Shown: piece after piece, positions 48,558-61,395 of the stretch
Layout: every line of letters begins with the position of its first letter
Position numbering within the stretch: position 1 is the stretch's first letter
Origin: Rhabditoides inermis
Lineage: Eukaryota > Nematoda > Chromadorea > Rhabditida > Rhabditidae
Assembly: GCA_963966185.1 (NCBI GenBank)
Contig: CAWZYM010000187.1
Span: 77,001 to 141,000 of the forward strand
Reading direction: 5' to 3'
DNA length: 64,000 nucleotides
Made by a program: the position numbers and the translations under genes
The notes under the pieces: model-generated
Database searches by the model: none
The model's input: only the letters and a program-made list of their open reading frames with translations
Told to the model about the DNA's origin: nothing

Positions 48558-50281
48558 TCGACACAGTTCTACTCTCCCCTATCTCTCCTCTCTCTCTCTC
48601 TCTCTCTTCTCCCTCTCCCATTGTCTCGCTATCTCTTTCTCTCTTTCTCTTTCTCTCTCAGTATTATATTCTCTAGAAACAGTATTATATTTTCTATTGT
48701 CTACTGTCAACTTTCTAAAGACATTACTAAGTATGTCTTCTCTGTCCACTTTCACCTCTCGTCACCTCTTCTACTTTCACTCTCACATCTGCATTAATCA
48801 CTATCACTGCGACTTTCGAGAGACAGTTATGTCTACTCTGCCTTCTCTCTCCTCTTTTCTCTCTCCTATTCCCTATTCTCTCTTTCTCTCTCTCTCTCCT
48901 ATTCTCTCTCTTACTTTCACGTATACTTTCACGTCCCGGCTGTGGTGACAATAACTTTCTAGAGACAGTACTATGGTACCTTCTGTCTACTCTTCTTTTC
49001 TCACATCTGCAGTAGTCACTGCGACTTTCGAGAGAAGGTATGTAAAAACTTTTTAAACAGAAAGTACTACTCTTTTCTCTACTGTCTTCTTTTCCTACTG
49101 TCTACTCTCTCACGTTCTAAGAGTATAATTTGACCGCCTGTGCTTGCCAAATGACATGTAAGGTGAACTCGATTCTCACCTCACCTCACTTCCACTCGAC
49201 ATTGTACTGCATCGAAAAGCGGAATTTCAGGCTGAATATGTACAAAAGTACAAGTAATAAACTCAAAACTTAGTTTCAACTGAAAAAAAGAAGCAGTACA
49301 TAGTTCTATATTACGTCTACAATGACTTCGAGAAAAGAAGCCGGCTGGCGCGCCCTAACACGTTGTGTGCACGTGTGAAAGAGTTCAAAACAGTTTGGGG
49401 TTGATTTGATTGTTAGAAAACACTATCTATTGACGTCTCGAAACATTTTACTTAATTTTCAACCTTCAATTTTTCGTTTTGTCAAAGTTATTCGTTGAAG
49501 ATAGTTATTCGTTATAGAATTTTTTTTCTTTTTCAACTGACTCAATCCATTATTGTTATATTTAGACATATTCCTATCAAAAAAGACACAACTGAGTGGA
49601 TATGGGTCAGTGATTGCGAATGCCAACTATTCGATATCGATCAGTTGACCTGGCGGCTGGTAGCGAGCAATACGGTGGGCGCGACCCCAGCAAATAACGC
49701 GCGCTCAGAAAATGTCTAATACTGTATGAAGACGAAGCCCGATCGATCTGAAACTTTGACAGAAGGGCTTTTTTGCCCATAAAAGCTTAAGTTTACAAAT
49801 TGGACCCTCTATCTCGTCTGTACGAAAAGTCGATCATATTCGCCATATTTGGTGACTTTTCAAAAAAGGAAACCAGTTTCTATAATCTATTATACGTAAT
49901 CTTTCTTATATTCAATTTTTATAGAAATCGAAGATCATGAATTTTGGGTGCATTTTGGGTACATTCGCCCCCTTAGGCATGAAGATGAGGTCACAGGCAG
50001 CTGGTATCGCGGCTATCGACTTTTTCTAGGTCGATTCACCTACTCTCCAAATTTGGTTCTAATTAAAGTATTTTGAAATTTTTCTCCATAGTTAAGAGAT
50101 TAGGTGATAACTATGATAAGGAGATCGCTATTGACGAGATATTTGGAATTTTGCGTTCTCAGGTGTTGAAGAAACTTTCTAGAAAAAATGAGTAGTTAGA
50201 GTAGACTTTGAGAAGAGATATCTCTCCGGAAGGACGGACAGACAGACAGACACCATAGTAAATATTAGTATGAAAGGGGGA
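48197..50281 (-). mobile_element. Helitron-like element E1
   Basis: Read on the minus strand it begins TCCCCCTTTCATACTAATA (50281) and ends with a hairpin GGCGCGC-AACA-GCGCGCC, GGAG, CG and CTAG (48197), followed by T. These are the marks of rolling-circle Helitrons: 5'-TC, 3' hairpin then CTRR, no target duplication, insertion between A and T. It holds (CT)n tracts and shares its outer parts with E4 (49560-50280 matches 60040-60745). No Rep/helicase frame was seen, so it is non-autonomous. Confidence 0.5.
48512..48660. repeat. (CT)n microsatellite cluster in E1
   Basis: Several long CT and TTTCTC runs. Confidence 0.8.
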
Positions 50282-51226
50282 CTAGCCCGAGCGGCGCTGG
50301 CGCGCCGCTCGGGCTAGGGCCGCCTTCGGCGGCCTCACCACTCCAACATCAAAACTGAAATCATAAATCAAATCTAATTTAAGAACTAATGCTTGCTCAC
50401 AAACGTCTAATTTAACTAAGAATTACATTACACCACTAAATACCAAAATTTAAGACAAATTGACGTTGTTTACAATTTTGTTTACTTGTTTACACTTTAT
50501 GTAAACAACATTTTTGAACTCGCCTCCAAGTCTACTACACGTTACACATCTCTAAAACACAGTTTCGGGTTGTTTACACAATTGTTTACTTGTTTACAAC
50601 AATTGTAAACAACATTTTTGAACACACCAAGAATGTTACTAAACATTTGATATCTTTAAAACACATTTTCAGGTTGTTTACATAGTTGTTTACTTGTTTA
50701 CATCACCTGTAAACAACATTTTTGAACTCGTCTCTCGATCTACATCATCTTAGATACCTTCAAAACAAACTTTGAATTTGTTGACAAAGTTGTTTACTTG
50801 TTGACAAACATGTAAACAACAACATCGCTGACTTGCCTCCAGGTCACGTACCAAGTTTGGACTCTTTGGCTTCAAAACTGACCGAGATACAACATTACCA
50901 TATTTGGAATTATGCAAATGAGGTCATTAATCAAAATTTAAATCATTGACCCTACAGTACCCTAACCCTAAAAGGGAATCTCAGTAGCTCAAAAACTAAC
51001 CATAGTTTACATAGAACTGGCCATTTTTCAGATTCTATGTTCTCAGATATGCAAATTTTCCAGGGAGAACCCCTATAAGGAATGGTCAGATCAGGACCCC
51101 AGGTAAACGATTGCGTGCGGTGACCACCTAGGATCTAATTTCCATACCTCAACCCCCAACGATCACTACAACTTGAGATACAACTGCGGAACGACAGACA
51201 GACACCATAGCATAATTTATAGGGGG
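50282..51226 (-). mobile_element. Helitron-like element E2
   Basis: On the minus strand it ends with a near-perfect hairpin CCCGAGCGGCGC/GCGCCGCTCGGG immediately followed by CTAG (50282-50285), directly abutting the TCCCCC start of E1. Its start reads CCCCCTATAAATTATGCTATGG (one base off TCCCCC). The interior holds a four-unit array of TTGTTTAC palindromes. Confidence 0.45.
50466..50820. repeat. Four-unit array of TTGTTTAC palindromes (first block)
   Basis: Units about 105 bp apart (50466, 50570, 50674, 50779). Each has up to three TTGTTTAC followed by an inverted GTAAACAA. TTGTTTAC/GTAAACAA is the FOXO/DAF-16 binding consensus. Confidence 0.75.
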
Positions 51227-51229
51227 TGG

Positions 51230-53134
51230 GCGGGCGACCGAGCGGCGCTGGCGCGCCGCTCGGGCTAGGGCCGCCTTCGGCGGCCTCAACCCTTAAACAT
51301 CAAAACTGAAATCATCACTCAAATCTAATTTCATAACTAAAATATGTCCACAAACTTCTAATACAATTTAGAAGTACATTAGAATACAAAATACAAAAAA
51401 TGATGACAATTGAACATTGTTTACAAATTTGTTTACTTGTTTACACTTCATGTAAACAACATTTTTTTTTAACTCACCTCCAAGTCTACTACTCGTTATA
51501 CACCTTTCAAACTCGTTTTCAGGTTGTTTACGTATTTGTTTACTTGTTTACAACATCTGTAAACAACATTTTCGAACTCACCAATAATGTTACTAAACAT
51601 TTGACATCTTCAAAACACATTTTCAGGATGTTTAAAAAGTTGTTTACTTGTTTACTTTATCTGTAAACAACATTTTTGAACTCGCCGCTTGGTGTACTAC
51701 ATCTTAGACACCTTCAAAACAAACTTTAAATTTGTTTACAAAGTTGTTTACTTGTTGACAAACATGTGAACAACAACATCGCTGACTTGCCTCCAGGTCA
51801 CATACCAAGTTTGGAGTCTTTGGCATCAAAACTGACCGAGATACGTCATTACCATATTTGGAAATATGCAAATGAGGTCAAAAATCAAAACTTAAATTCT
51901 CGATCCTACAGTACCTTAACCCTAAAAGGGCATCTCAGTAGCTTGAAAACGAAGCATAGTTTACATAAAAAGATAAGGTTTAATTGAATAAGTTGTATAC
52001 CAAACAGTTTGTACTCAAATATTTTGTACTTGTTCCAAGTATCAAGATTGTAGCTATAATAGAAGCTGAGATATAAACACGACCTTAATTGGGATATGCA
52101 AATGAGGTTTAATCGTTTATTTAGATAAGTTGTATATCACACAGTTTGTACTCAAGTACTTTGTACTTATACCAAGTATCAAGATTGTAGCTATAATATG
52201 AGCTGAGATATAAGCATGACCTTATTTGGCGTATGCAAATGAGGTATAATTAGATAAGTTGTATACCAAACAGTTTGTACTCAAATATTTTGTCCTAATA
52301 CCAAGTATGAAGATTGTAGCTACAATATGAGCTGAGATATAAACATGAGACGAACATGCGACGTGCGGCCGAAATATCGGCCAACGGCCGAAATTTCGGC
52401 CAACTTCCATTGAAAAAAGACGGTCATTGCACCATTCGGGTTCAAGGACCGAAAACTTTGAAAATTCGTAATAAATCGTAGAAAAGTGTTAGAGAGTCGA
52501 GACTAATCGAACGCATAGTGATACACGTCTAGAATCACTGACAGTTCTCAGAATCTACCACGACTGAATCTGAAGACGTGGCGATCGTTCAAAAGTGCAT
52601 AAAACCCTGCAGACCAAGGAATCGGCCACGAAGGAATCGACTTGGTTCTAATGAAGGGACTGAATTTGATCTTTTGCTGCACGAGAATCTAGGAACCAAC
52701 GAACCAACTCATCTTCTAGTGCATCTTAGACACATTTAGAATAAGTTTTGAACTTGTTTACTTTTTCGTTTACTTGTAGCATCAAAACTGACAGAGATAC
52801 AAATTAACTGTATTTGGAGGTATGCAATTGAGGTGAAATACTAAAATTTAAATCACGATCTCTACCGTAGCCTAACTCTAAAAGGAGAACTCAGTAACTC
52901 AAAAACGAAGCATACTTTACATAGAATAATCATCGGTCAGATTCTATGTTCAAATGGCGAATTCTTAGTAAACCCCTATAAGGAGTTATGCAAATGAGCT
53001 GTCAGATAGAATCCTGCATCTCAGGTACCAACTGAGCTTGAGTCTGAAACCACATTCCAGTAGCTGTAGCGGGAAGCTCTGTGCAAATGAGGAACGACAA
53101 ACACGCAGACACCATAGCAAATTTTATAGGGGGA
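51230..53134 (-). mobile_element. Helitron-like element E3
   Basis: A longer relative of E2, with the same hairpin core (its CTAG is mutated), the same four-unit TTGTTTAC array, and a start TCCCCCTATAAAATTTGC at 53134. It also has three diverged units of about 130 bp (starting near 51991, 52128 and 52257) and a double palindrome GGCCGAAATATCGGCC/GGCCGAAATTTCGGCC near 52368-52405. Confidence 0.45.
51418..51780. repeat. Four-unit array of TTGTTTAC palindromes (second block)
   Basis: Same structure about 950 bp further on, units at about 51418, 51524, 51630 and 51732. The last unit's inverted half is mutated (GTGAACAA). Confidence 0.75.
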
Positions 53135-53699
53135 GGCGGTGGACTAGCGCTCCGGCGCGCTGTCGCGCGCCTACGCACTAGGTATACGAAATAGAGAATA
53201 GAAGAATAGTTCGTGCATGTTTGATAGTTGATTGCTCTCCAATGACTCTTGCGAAGTAACATATACTCTGCGTCAGAGCCATAACCGTCTGTCTCCTCTG
53301 ATCTAACCCACCGCGCGCAACTTACTGCGAACATAGAACTTTACACGCAAGGGTTGTAGTTGAAGTGTTCAAGTTTTTTTTGTATTTTGTATATGTAGCT
53401 TAATTTTTTGTCTTTTCTAACTATCTCTCCTATTTCTTTTTCACCTATTTTATGTTTCACAGATGTACACCGCCCCATCTCTTTCTCCTCTACACTGTTC
53501 TGTCTACTTTCCATCCTATCTTTCTGTCTACTCTACTGTCAACTTTCTAGAGACAATACTAATTCATATGCTCTTGTTTGTCTACTGCATTTTTTTTCAA
53601 TGTGACAAAAACTTTCTAAAGACATTACTATGTTTTCTTCTGTCTACTTCCACCTTTCGTCACCTCTTTCACTCTCACTCTCACATCTGCAGTAATCAC

Positions 53700-54115
53700 T
53701 ATCACTGCGACTTTCGAGAGACAGTTATGTCTACTCTTCCTCTTCCTTCTCTCTTCTCTTTTCTCTCTCCTACCTTCTCTCTCTCTCCCCATCTTTCTCT
53801 CTCTTGTCTATTCTCACGTCTTCGCAGCGGTGACAACAATTTTCTAGAGACAGTACTATGGCACCTTCTGTCTACTCTTCTACTCTCACGTCTGCAGCAG
53901 TCACTGCGACTTTCGAGAGACAGTTATGCCTACTCTCTCTCTTCCCTTCTTCTCCTCCCTCCTTTCTCTCCCTCTCCCTCCCCCCTCTCTCTCTCTCTCT
54001 GTCTTTCTCTTGTCTATTCTCACGTCTCTGCATCGGTGACAACAATTTTCTAGAGACAGTACTATGACACCTTCTGTCTACTCTTCTATTCTCACGTCTG
54101 CAGCAGTCACTGCGA
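53700..54115. repeat. Minisatellite of about 200-230 bp units with (CT)n cores
   Basis: Each unit runs from GACTTTCGAGAGACAGTTATG through a CT tract to CTCACGTCT-GC-GCAGTCACTGC. The units continue through the triplicated block that follows. Long Ser/Leu-rich open frames here are artefacts of CT repeats. Confidence 0.75.
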
Positions 54116-54164
54116 CTTTCGAGAGACAGTTATGCCTACTCCCTCTCTTCCCTCCTTCTCCTCC

Positions 54165-54216
<52 letters not shown>

Positions 54217-54383
54217 CTATTCTTTCTTATGTATACTTTCACGTATCCGCATCCGTGACAACATTTTTCTAGAGACAGTACTATGACACCTTCTGTCTAC
54301 TCTTCTATTCTCACGTCTGCAGCAGTCACTGCGACTTTCGAGAGACAGTTATGCCTACTCCCTCTCTTCCCTCCTTCTCCTCC

Positions 54384-54433
<50 letters not shown>

Positions 54434-54627
54434 CTATTCTTTCTTATGTATACTTTCACGTATCCGCATCCGTGACAACATATTTTCTAGAGACAGTACT
54501 ATGGCACCTTCTGTCTACTCTTCTACTCTCACGTCTGAAGCAGTCACTGCGACTTTCGAGAGACAGTTATGCCTACTCTCTCTCTTCCCTTCTTCTCCTC
54601 CATCCTTTCTCTCCCTCTCCCTCCCCT

Positions 54628-54670
<43 letters not shown>

Positions 54671-54853
54671 CTTTCTCTTGTCTATTCTCACGTCTCTGCA
54701 TCGGTGACAACAATTTTCTAGAGACAGTACTATGACACCTTCTGTCTACTCTTCTACTCTCACGTCTGAAGCAGTCACTGCGACTTTCGAGAGACAGTTA
54801 TGCCTACTCTCTCTCTTCCCTTCTTCTCCTCCCTCCTTTCTCTCCCTCTCCCT

Positions 54854-54894
<41 letters not shown>

Positions 54895-55073
54895 CTTTCT
54901 CTTGTCTATTCTCACGTCTCTGCATCGGTGACAACAATTTTCTAGAGACAGTACTATGACACCTTCTGTCTACTCTTCTACTCTCACGTCTGAAGCAGTC
55001 ACTGCGACTTTCGAGAGACAGTTATGCCTACTCTCTCTCTTCCCTTCTTCTCCTCCCTCCTTTCTCTCCCTCT

Positions 55074-55137
<64 letters not shown>

Positions 55138-55169
55138 CTTTCTCTTGTCTATTCTCACGTCTCTGCATC

Positions 55170-55558
55170 AATCAATCAATCAATCAATAATTTATCCAGA
55201 ATCGCTATATCCTGACTATACAACAAAGTGCATACGGTACACCACAAGGGCTAAGCGCTGGGAGAAACACAGTTTAGCAACGGGGATGGTAGGGTCGAAG
55301 ATCGAAAGTCGATATTAGATCGATAATCAGGCGATAATCATTCGATTTCCTTTCCAAAATCCATTAGAATTAGATACCATTATAGACGATGGTGGAGCTC
55401 CGGGTCTTCTTTTCCTTCCATTATAATCCACGAATAGTAACTCCACGGGCTGGGTTGACTGCGTTCTCAATGAGCTTTTCCCCGCCTTGCTCAAGGGTAC
55501 TGGGGGAAGATCATTTCGACCCGACCGCGCGATGCGAGAGAGAAAGAAATAATAATAA
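55170..55558 (-). mobile_element. 389-bp non-LTR-type insert, copy 1
   Basis: Flanked by an 8-bp direct repeat TCTGCATC (55162-55169 and 55559-55566). One end is a (TCAA)n tract, which on the minus strand is a (TTGA)n tail, as in LINE 3' ends or SINEs. No coding capacity was recognised. Confidence 0.65.
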
Positions 55559-56097
55559 TCTGCATCGGTGACAACAATTTTCTAGAGACAGTACTATGGC
55601 ACTTTCTGTCTACTCTTCTACTCTCACGTCTGCAGAGTCAATGCGACTTTCGAGAGACAATTATGTAAAAACTTTTATAAACAGAAAGTACTAATCTCTT
55701 ATCTACTGTCCTTTTTCCCTACAGTCTACTCTCTCAGGTTCTGAAAAGATGATTTGATCGCCTGTGCTTGCCAAATGACATGTAAGGTGAACTCGATTTT
55801 CACCTCACCTCACTTTCACTCGACACTGTACTGCAACGAAAAGCGGAATTTTAGGCTGAATATGTAGAAGATTACAGGTAATAAACTCAAAACTTACTTT
55901 CAACTGAAAAAAATACAGTACACAGTTCTATATTACGTCTACAATGACTTCGAGAAAAGAAGCCGGCTGGCGCGCCCTAACACGTTGTGCGCACGTGTGA
56001 AGGAGTTTGAAACAAAAAAAAAATATGAAAATTTCTATCTTCAACGAACTTTCGAGAGACAGTTATGCCTACTCCCTCTCTTCCCTCCTTCTCCTCC

Positions 56098-56143
<46 letters not shown>

Positions 56144-56310
56144 CTATTCTTTCTTATGTATACTTTCACGTATCCGCATCCGTGACAACATTTTTCTAGA
56201 GACAGTACTATGACACCTTCTGTCTACTCTTCTATTCTCACGTCTGCAGCAGTCACTGCGACTTTCGAGAGACAGTTATGCCTACTCCCTCTCTTCCCTC
56301 CTTCTCCTCC

Positions 56311-56364
<54 letters not shown>

Positions 56365-56558
56365 CTATTCTTTCTTATGTATACTTTCACGTATCCGCAT
56401 CCGTGACAACATATTTTCTAGAGACAGTACTATGGCACCTTCTGTCTACTCTTCTACTCTCACGTCTGAAGCAGTCACTGCGACTTTCGAGAGACAGTTA
56501 TGCCTACTCTCTCTCTTCCCTTCTTCTCCTCCATCCTTTCTCTCCCTCTCCCTCCCCT

Positions 56559-56601
<43 letters not shown>

Positions 56602-56784
56602 CTTTCTCTTGTCTATTCTCACGTCTCTGCATCGGTGACAACAATTTTCTAGAGACAGTACTATGACACCTTCTGTCTACTCTTCTACTCTCACGTCTGA
56701 AGCAGTCACTGCGACTTTCGAGAGACAGTTATGCCTACTCTCTCTCTTCCCTTCTTCTCCTCCCTCCTTTCTCTCCCTCTCCCT

Positions 56785-56825
<41 letters not shown>

Positions 56826-57004
56826 CTTTCTCTTGTCTATTCTCACGTCTCTGCATCGGTGACAACAATTTTCTAGAGACAGTACTATGACACCTTCTGT
56901 CTACTCTTCTACTCTCACGTCTGAAGCAGTCACTGCGACTTTCGAGAGACAGTTATGCCTACTCTCTCTCTTCCCTTCTTCTCCTCCCTCCTTTCTCTCC
57001 CTCT

Positions 57005-57068
<64 letters not shown>

Positions 57069-57100
57069 CTTTCTCTTGTCTATTCTCACGTCTCTGCATC

Positions 57101-57489
57101 AATCAATCAATCAATCAATAATTTATCCAGAATCGCTATATCCTGACTATACAACAAAGTGCATACGGTACACCACAAGGGCTAAGCGCTGGGAGAAACA
57201 CAGTTTAGCAACGGGGATGGTAGGGTCGAAGATCGAAAGTCGATATTAGATCGATAATCAGGCGATAATCATTCGATTTCCTTTCCAAAATCCATTAGAA
57301 TTAGATACCATTATAGACGATGGTGGAGCTCCGGGTCTTCTTTTCCTTCCATTATAATCCACGAATAGTAACTCCACGGGCTGGGTTGACTGCGTTCTCA
57401 ATGAGCTTTTCCCCGCCTTGCTCAAGGGTACTGGGGGAAGATCATTTCGACCCGACCGCGCGATGCGAGAGAGAAAGAAATAATAATAA
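57101..57489 (-). mobile_element. 389-bp non-LTR-type insert, copy 2
   Basis: Same element and flanking TCTGCATC, copied by the triplication. Confidence 0.65.
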
Positions 57490-58028
57490 TCTGCATCGGT
57501 GACAACAATTTTCTAGAGACAGTACTATGGCACTTTCTGTCTACTCTTCTACTCTCACGTCTGCAGAGTCAATGCGACTTTCGAGAGACAATTATGTAAA
57601 AACTTTTATAAACAGAAAGTACTAATCTCTTATCTACTGTCCTTTTTCCCTACAGTCTACTCTCTCAGGTTCTGAAAAGATGATTTGATCGCCTGTGCTT
57701 GCCAAATGACATGTAAGGTGAACTCGATTTTCACCTCACCTCACTTTCACTCGACACTGTACTGCAACGAAAAGCGGAATTTTAGGCTGAATATGTAGAA
57801 GATTACAGGTAATAAACTCAAAACTTACTTTCAACTGAAAAAAATACAGTACACAGTTCTATATTACGTCTACAATGACTTCGAGAAAAGAAGCCGGCTG
57901 GCGCGCCCTAACACGTTGTGCGCACGTGTGAAGGAGTTTGAAACAAAAAAAAAATATGAAAATTTCTATCTTCAACGAACTTTCGAGAGACAGTTATGCC
58001 TACTCCCTCTCTTCCCTCCTTCTCCTCC

Positions 58029-58074
<46 letters not shown>

Positions 58075-58241
58075 CTATTCTTTCTTATGTATACTTTCAC
58101 GTATCCGCATCCGTGACAACATTTTTCTAGAGACAGTACTATGACACCTTCTGTCTACTCTTCTATTCTCACGTCTGCAGCAGTCACTGCGACTTTCGAG
58201 AGACAGTTATGCCTACTCCCTCTCTTCCCTCCTTCTCCTCC

Positions 58242-58295
<54 letters not shown>

Positions 58296-58488
58296 CTATT
58301 CTTTCTTATGTATACTTTCACGTATCCGCATCCGTGACAACATATTTTCTAGAGACAGTACTATGGCACCTTCTGTCTACTCTTCTACTCTCACGTCTGA
58401 AGCAGTCACTGCGACTTTCGAGAGACAGTTATGCCTACTCTCTCTCTTCCCTTCTTCTCCTCCATCCTTTCTCTCCCTCTCCCTCCTC

Positions 58489-58535
<47 letters not shown>

Positions 58536-58718
58536 CTTTCTCTTGTCTATTCTCACGTCTCTGCATCGGTGACAACAATTTTCTAGAGACAGTACTATGA
58601 CACCTTCTGTCTACTCTTCTACTCTCACGTCTGAAGCAGTCACTGCGACTTTCGAGAGACAGTTATGCCTACTCTCTCTCTTCCCTTCTTCTCCTCCCTC
58701 CTTTCTCTCCCTCTCCCT

Positions 58719-58759
<41 letters not shown>

Positions 58760-58938
58760 CTTTCTCTTGTCTATTCTCACGTCTCTGCATCGGTGACAAC
58801 AATTTTCTAGAGACAGTACTATGACACCTTCTGTCTACTCTTCTACTCTCACGTCTGAAGCAGTCACTGCGACTTTCGAGAGACAGTTATGCCTACTCTC
58901 TCTCTTCCCTTCTTCTCCTCCCTCCTTTCTCTCCCTCT

Positions 58939-59002
<64 letters not shown>

Positions 59003-59034
59003 CTTTCTCTTGTCTATTCTCACGTCTCTGCATC

Positions 59035-59423
59035 AATCAATCAATCAATCAATAATTTATCCAGAATCGCTATATCCTGACTATACAACAAAGTGCATAC
59101 GGTACACCACAAGGGCTAAGCGCTGGGAGAAACACAGTTTAGCAACGGGGATGGTAGGGTCGAAGATCGAAAGTCGATATTAGATCGATAATCAGGCGAT
59201 AATCATTCGATTTCCTTTCCAAAATCCATTAGAATTAGATACCATTATAGACGATGGTGGAGCTCCGGGTCTTCTTTTCCTTCCATTATAATCCACGAAT
59301 AGTAACTCCACGGGCTGGGTTGACTGCGTTCTCAATGAGCTTTTCCCCGCCTTGCTCAAGGGTACTGGGGGAAGATCATTTCGACCCGACCGCGCGATGC
59401 GAGAGAGAAAGAAATAATAATAA
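59035..59423 (-). mobile_element. 389-bp non-LTR-type insert, copy 3
   Basis: Same element and flanking TCTGCATC, copied by the triplication. Confidence 0.65.
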
Positions 59424-60750
59424 TCTGCATCGGTGACAACAATTTTCTAGAGACAGTACTATGGCACTTTCTGTCTACTCTTCTACTCTCACGTCTGCAG
59501 AGTCAATGCGACTTTCGAGAGACAATTATGTAAAAACTTTTATAAACAGAAAGTACTAATCTCTTATCTACTGTCCTTTTTCCCTACAGTCTACTCTCTC
59601 AGGTTCTGAAAAGATGATTTGATCGCCTGTGCTTGCCAAATGACATGTAAGGTGAACTCGATTTTCACCTCACCTCACTTTCACTCGACACTGTACTGCA
59701 ACGAAAAGCGGAATTTTAGGCTGAATATGTAGAAGATTACAGGTAATAAACTCAAAACTTACTTTCAACTGAAAAAAATACAGTACACAGTTCTATATTA
59801 CGTCTACAATGACTTCGAGAAAAGAAGCCGGCTGGCGCGCCCTAACACGTTGTGCGCACGTGTGAAGGAGTTTGAAACAGTTTGAGGTTGATTTGATCGT
59901 TAGAAAGCACTATCTATCAACGTCTCGAAACATTTTACTTAACTTTCAACTTTCAACGTTTCGTTTTGTCAAAGTTATTCGTTGAAGATAGAAATTTTGT
60001 CTTTTTCCACGGACTCAATTCATTCTTGTTATATTTAGACATATTCCTATCAAAAAAGACACAACTGAGTGGATATGGGTCAGTGATTGCGAATGCCAAC
60101 TATTCGATATCGATCGGTTGACCTGGCGGCTGGTAGCGAGCAATCCGGTGGGCGCGACCCCAGCAAGTAACGCGCGCTCAGAAAATGTCTAATACTGTAT
60201 GAAGACAAAGTCCGATCGATCTGAAACTTTGACAGAAGGGCTTTTTTGCCCATAAAAGCTTAAGTTTACAAATTGGACCCTCTATCTCGTCTGTACGAAA
60301 AGTCGATCATCTTCGCCATATTTGGTGACTTTTCAAAAAAGGAAACCAGTTTCTATAATCTAATATACGTAATCTTTCTTCTGTTCAATTTTCAGAGAAA
60401 TCTAAGATCATGAATTTTGGGTGCATTTTGGGTACATTCGCTTATTTGGGCATGAAGATGAGGTCACAGGCAGCTGGTTTCGCGGCTATCGACTTTTTCT
60501 AGGTCGATTCACCTACTCTCCAAATTTGGTTCTAATTGAAGTAATTTGAAATTTTTCTCCATAGTTAAGAGATTAGGTGATAACTATGATTAGAAGATCG
60601 CTATTGACGAGATATTTGGAATTTTGCGTACTGGGGTTTTGAAGAAACTTTTTAGAAGAAGTGAAGTGATAATACTGATTTTGAAGAAAGATAACCTTCC
60701 GGAAAGAAGGACAGACAGACACCATAGTAAATATTAGTATGCAAGGGGGA

Positions 60751-61395
60751 TAAATTATCGTATGCTACAGAAGACGTGTTCTGAGAGATAAAAGAAAGTC
60801 AGAAATGTATGCAGAAAATAAGTGAGAGATACCGAAAGTAGTGGCTGACTCTGGTGTCAAAAATCGGTGATGTGTGGCTCTACAAACCGCGGTAAGCACA
60901 CCAATGGCTGGTAAAAGACGACCGAAGGGGGTGGGGGTATACAACAAGTCGAAAACAACGACCTCTGAGTAAATCCCTGTTTCGGCCCTAGATGGAATGT
61001 CACTTTCCCCCTAATTGACTCTGTGTGTGTTGTGTGTCCATGGTTCAGCAATGAATGGTGCGTGTCCATACCCTCCTTCCTTGATGTCTCCTCTCTCCTC
61101 CATCAAGCAAACCCCTCTTACTCTGTTCTTATAGGGTTAAGCTCCTATACGCAATCGATTGATTGCAGTGAGTTTACTTTATTTTTGAATACCGGCTAGA
61201 TGTAAGCATCTTGCTGCTTTCTGGCCACGGGTCGGACTGGAACTGCACCTTTTCCAGAATCGGCCCTTCCCCGCGGGGAAAAAAAACAAGTAGCAGATGA
61301 GAAGAGATTTGGTGGGTAGCATTGCCAATATAGTAGGTGGCAGGAAACAAAACAAACGTGTTTGAAAAGAGGATGATACAGTATGCAAAATATTA
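60751..61395. other. Intergenic DNA, nothing recognised
   Basis: No supported gene, repeat or RNA. Confidence 0.5.

Larger units (their letters stand above)
54116..59878. repeat. 1.93-kb tandem triplication
   Basis: Three nearly identical units, about 54116-56048, 56049-57979 and 57980-59878, differing mainly in CT-tract length. Each contains several minisatellite units and one 389-bp retroelement insert. Junctions at 56019-56048 and 57950-57979 contain an A-run and a 21-nt filler. Confidence 0.85.
53144..60750 (-). mobile_element. Helitron-like element E4, expanded
   Basis: Same termini as E1 (TCCCCCTTGCATACTAATA at 60750, flanked by A; hairpin plus CTAG at 53144-53147, followed by T). Its interior has been swollen by minisatellite growth and a 1.93-kb triplication. 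No transposase frame. Confidence 0.5.

Noticed and set aside
52222..52410. Small minus-strand frame in E3
   Set aside because: Lies within repeat units and palindromes with no other support.
53463..59183. Long Ser/Leu-rich and Arg/Glu-rich open frames
   Set aside because: They come from CT/GA repeats and recur with the minisatellite units; no start context, splicing or domain supports them.
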